Part shown: positions 60,528-64,000 of the stretch, one piece after another
How positions within the stretch are numbered: position 1 is the stretch's first letter
Layout: the number at the start of each line of letters is the position of its first letter
Origin: Ottelia alismoides
Taxonomy: Eukaryota > Streptophyta > Magnoliopsida > Alismatales > Hydrocharitaceae
NCBI GenBank assembly: GCA_037367405.1
Contig: JAZKJV010006041.1
Location: 186,001-250,000, forward strand
Length of the DNA: 64,000 nt
Reading direction: 5' to 3'
Notes under the pieces: generated by a model
Told to the model about the DNA's origin: nothing
What the model saw: the letters and a program-made list of their open reading frames with translations, nothing else
Databases searched by the model: none
Made by a program: the position numbers and the translations under genes

Positions 60528-60532
60528 GTTAC

Positions 60533-61190
60533 CAAAGGAAGTGGGAAATTTTAGGATGGAATGATTTGTGCCAGAATTTATTGTTCATTTTAGGTCTAAA
60601 CCACCATGGTTGAGGAGATATATATATATCGTTTATAAGCTTCAGAAGGGTATTTGTTACCTGGAATAAATAGGGATTCCACAACAGTCATGTAAGGGGG
60701 GAGGTTTGCAATGAAGCATTATATTTGCTGGATGTCAAATGTTGGTTTGATCTTTTAGCCAGTGCCTTGAGCTAGTTTGATTTGGATCCTAGTATGGATA
60801 GAGCTTTGGTTAAGGTGCATTTTTTGTTATGAGTAGAGGCCCCCAGGAGGGGGTGAGAACATATAGTGGAGGGTCTCTATTAATGCTATCAATCTAGAGC
60901 AAATTGTTGTCCCTGATGTAATGGATCTCAAGGTGAGATCATGTATAGGCAAGGACCCTACTTCAATAGAGCGCTAGTGAGTCTCTGGAGTTTGGAGGCT
61001 CTAACAAAGGTATTGGTCTATTGTTCTGACATTTCTCTCTAATAATCTTGGCAAGAATGGAAGTGTGGTTATCCTGAGTCTTAACCCAAGATTTAGAGAG
61101 CATGATGCAGTTAAACAATTCAAGGTTTTGATAGCCCTAGCCATCATTAGATTTCTGCCTAAAGATGATCTCCCATCTTGCCTGCTATTG
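60533..61190 (-). pseudogene. LINE (L1-type) fragment upstream of the zf-RVT region
   Basis: On the minus strand near 61170-61080 it reads WEIIFRQKSNDG, then GYQNLELFNCIMLSKSW. This is the conserved 'W..IC.PK..GGLGI..L..FN.ALL.KW' segment that follows LINE reverse transcriptases. Stops and frameshifts are frequent. It continues at 56905-56711 after the solo LTR. The reverse transcriptase core is not present, because other sequence starts at 61191. Confidence 0.7.
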
Positions 61191-61806
61191 TCACACCCCC
61201 AGATGTAAGATACTAAGAAAACATTCTGTAAACACCATATTCACATTCGGAACACACATTCAATATATATATAATATCAATTGCAATTGAATAAGCAAAG
61301 CAAATAAAGTAAAAGAAAGAACTGCATAAGTTTCTATTTCATTTACATAACCATATACTATAACCAAAGAACTATCAATTACTATGTCTACAAAATATAC
61401 ATAACCTATAACTGTCTACTATAAGTATATCTACAAATCATCATATCTCAAAAGTACAGAAGCAAGAGTGAAGTAACTACTTCAAAAATCACAAGTACAC
61501 ACCTTGTACGGTGCAATTGGGTCTAGTAAGTTTCTCAACAATAGAGCCGCTCTCTACTGCAATAGTGGGTCCTGTGAACCTCTTGGACCACATGGAAAAG
61601 GAATACATTATGAGCAATTACTTAACATAGATTTATTCTACTACAAGGGAAAAGCAGTAACCATAATAGAGAAGAAGTAACCACTAGAAGAGACAATAAT
61701 GAAATTGAAGGGATGAACTAAAGAAAGTACCTAAGAAGCCGCGGACCTCTCTCATAAGTGAACTCTATGTGAACTTCAAGACTTATGTTATATTATCTCT
61801 GTAAGG
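61191..61806. mobile_element. probable LTR fragment starting TGTCACACCCCC
   Basis: TGTCACACCCCCAG at 61191 resembles the start of many plant gypsy LTRs (or the reverse of an end such as GGGGTGTGACA). The rest is AT-rich with no coding sequence and no partner in the window. Confidence 0.35.
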
Positions 61807-64000
61807 TGACGAATCGCATCTTCATCACTTTAAGATCGTCTTTTTTCATAGCACATGTGGTGAAAATGGTTCAGCAAAAACCACACTTTCGAATATGTGG
61901 AAGTTAATTTACTTGGCAAGTATACCAAGGTCGAACACAGGGACATGAGCCTCTTCATCTATTTTTGAAAAAATAATGATTAAGTAATGAGTGAGTATTT
62001 TCTAAACTTAGATCTTTATGCAAAATGATACGCAGATACAATAATGTAAGAACACAATAGAATGCTGCTTAATTTTTTGTTTGATTTTAAAGTGCAATTA
62101 AATGAGATGCAATGAATGGGAGTATGCGATGATATGCTAACAAATAAATGATATACAAGTATGTCGCAAATAATCAAATCATTGAGCAAGAAAATGTAGA
62201 TTGATTTCATAACCGAATTGAGCGTTAACGATGATGAATGACATTTAATCAACGAGCAGGAGACACTATAGGTCATAAAAAAATTAGCCCATTTAATAGA
62301 GTATCAAAATATGAAATTATCAATGCCATTAGACATACAATGAAATACACATCAAAATGAAATTGAAATCATTTATTTTGGACTACAAAATGCTCAAGAT
62401 AGGAAAGAAACAATGCAAGGGGGCATAAATGTAATAAAATGCGTGAAAATAAAATGCTAAATATTGCAAACTGGTCCCTGAAGGGATCCATTTGCAAGAA
62501 CTAAAACCTAAAGTGGCCCTTCTAAATATTCCTGAAGCGTAAGGGCATTCTTGGAATTAATGAAATCCATCTGGGCCTCTGTTTAATTTGTCCAAGCGTG
62601 CACGTGATGCACACACACTTGGACCTGGGTGTAAATCCTGAAAAGCCCAGAGTGGTCTCTGCAAATAACCCATCCTCACGCGTAAGGCACGTGCGTAGGG
62701 CGAGGTTTGGGAGGCGGGCGAGGCTCGGGCCACGTGGCATCTGTTGGTAGCTCGGGGAGTGTTTGGGCTTCCTGAGCCTCCTTGCCTCGGAGGGGCTGAC
62801 GTGACTTCACCTGAATTGTCTGATTGTGAGGATCAAATGACATATGTACATTGTGGCTTCTCCCTCTTCCTCCTCACGCTTGACGGAGAAAGCGGGGCTC
62901 CAATGACCCTATGGAGCTCCACTGATGCCCTTTTGCAGGCCCGAAGGTCGAGAAGGCTATCTAAGAGCCTCATGAAGTAGCTGGAGATGCGATGGGGTCC
63001 GACTATAGGAGTGGTCGGTCGATGAGCCATCATCGGAGATGAGGTCCCAGAACAGAGCATAGGCACGAATTTCATCCCATTGAGTATCTGCAAGGGTAGT
63101 ATAGCCGAAGCAACTCTTGAGTGCGATGTGAATGAAGTGGAGGTCCAAGAGGCAGAGAAGGAGGGGACCCGGCGAGTTCCTCTCCGATGATGCAGAGAGC
63201 AAAAGAGTGTGGTTATTTGATGTTCTGATGGAGAGAGAGTGGTCGAAAGGGGCACAAAGATCAGGGTGGTCTAGTGAAGGTGGTAGGATGCTTGGTAATC
63301 AGAGAAGAGGAGTTTGTGTTTTGAATAAAAAGGAAGAAAACATGAGTACGAGATGAAGGGAGTTACCTGGAGATCAGAGATAGTCATCGATGAAGGAATT
63401 GGTCTATGCTAAGGGTCTATTCAACCCTCCGGTCATCGCTCAACCTGGCCGACCGATCCAGGGGGCTTGATTGGCTCCTAGGAGACCATGGCATGATGGT
63501 CAATGCTGTAGGTCATCACCTGAGTAGAAGTCATCATCGCCTCACCAAGTTTGCCCCTCCGCTGTAATTGAAGGGGCGAGGGAAGCTGGGCTTCATCCCG
63601 TGGAATGGTAGATGAGGGTAGATGGAGGCGGTGCACAGTTTTAATAGGTGGAAGAAGTGAGAATTATTGGAGTGTTTTGCAACGGCTGGTGGAGTGATGG
63701 AAAAGTGATGGAAGGGGTGTTGGGGGTTACACGAAGATTGCAGAGATATTGGCTGCATGGGGTGGCTGAGATTAACGAGAGGCATCTGGAGGGCAGAGCT
63801 AAAAATGGAAGGGGGCAGAGTGGCTGCAAGGCATAACGCCTAGGGGAGGGGTGCGTGGGAGGAGGAAGATGGACGAGAACCGTTGGATCTTGCGATCCAA
63901 TGTCCATGATTAGGGTGCGGACAAAGGGCGTGGATCATATTAGATGATATGATCTAGCGGCAAGAGAGCGTTGGGGTGAACGACTTAGATGATATTGGAG
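61807..64000 (-). mobile_element. inverted family Z LTR, cut by the window edge
   Basis: On the minus strand it ends ...CGATTCGTCA at 61807. It shares with the Z LTRs the U5 order: a 'ggttcagcaaaaa' phrase, then 'cttggcaagt' and a GTTCGACC motif (61926-61940, inverted). A decayed version of the Z hairpin lies near 62470-62502, a unit array at 62410-62690, and a GC-rich island from 62600 on with a minus-strand TATTAAAA at 63639-63646. No primer site lies to its left, so it is a 3' or solo LTR. ORFs in the island are not gene-like. Confidence 0.72.
63639..63646 (-). promoter_or_regulatory. putative TATA box of the inverted Z LTR
   Basis: TATTAAAA on the minus strand inside the GC-rich island, in the position where the other Z LTRs have TATTTAAC. 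Confidence 0.4.

Overview
This is a plant nuclear genome window, almost certainly from a flowering plant. A monocot is possible: exon 1 of the one host gene is GC-rich and its introns are AT-rich. I cannot name the species. About 85-90% of the window is LTR retrotransposon sequence, arranged as a nested and partly inverted stack. I see no tRNA, rRNA, CRISPR array or bacterial-type operon.

Layout. 1-4551: the 3' end and 3' LTR of a Tat/Athila-like element (family X) that starts left of the window. 4552-7266: intergenic DNA with a degenerate ~200-bp tandem repeat and a TA/TG microsatellite. 7267-9765: three exons of a host QWRF-motif gene (microtubule/augmin-associated family); its last exon(s) are not seen, and intron 2 carries a foldback element. 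9766-14352: retroelement debris, including an inverted W-family LTR that ends at 13020.

14358-46705: a composite nest. The outer element (family Y; target duplication GTCCC; LTRs ~3.3 kb; tRNA-Asp-type primer site) has a broken gag-protease ORF and no polymerase. A second element (family Z; target duplication AGGAC; LTRs ~2.97 kb; no recognisable coding sequence; LARD-like) sits in its internal region. A young, almost intact chromodomain Ty3/gypsy element of Tekay/Del type (34099-45060; target duplication CTCGT; LTRs differing by about 8 substitutions) sits inside its 3' LTR. The gypsy polyprotein is the only near-complete retroviral-type ORF in the window and has one premature TAG in gag.

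46948-64000: a W-family 5' LTR with primer site and a gag-like remnant; then an inverted Athila/Tat-type fragment with LTR and integrase (52364-56710); then an inverted LINE fragment split by an inverted solo W LTR (56911-60527); then a short probable LTR fragment; and finally an inverted Z-family LTR that runs off the right edge.

The most unusual structure is shared by the non-autonomous Tat/Athila-like families. It comprises: (i) tandem stem-loop plus polypurine-tract-like modules inside the internal regions; (ii) a hairpin immediately upstream of each genuine polypurine tract, with a compensatory base-pair change between two families; (iii) two conserved hairpins, one of them a G-box palindrome, upstream of the LTR TATA box; and (iv) arrays of degenerate TTTGCA...CCCCT units downstream of the GC-rich LTR island. 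All coordinates and comparisons come from reading by eye; divergence figures are estimates.
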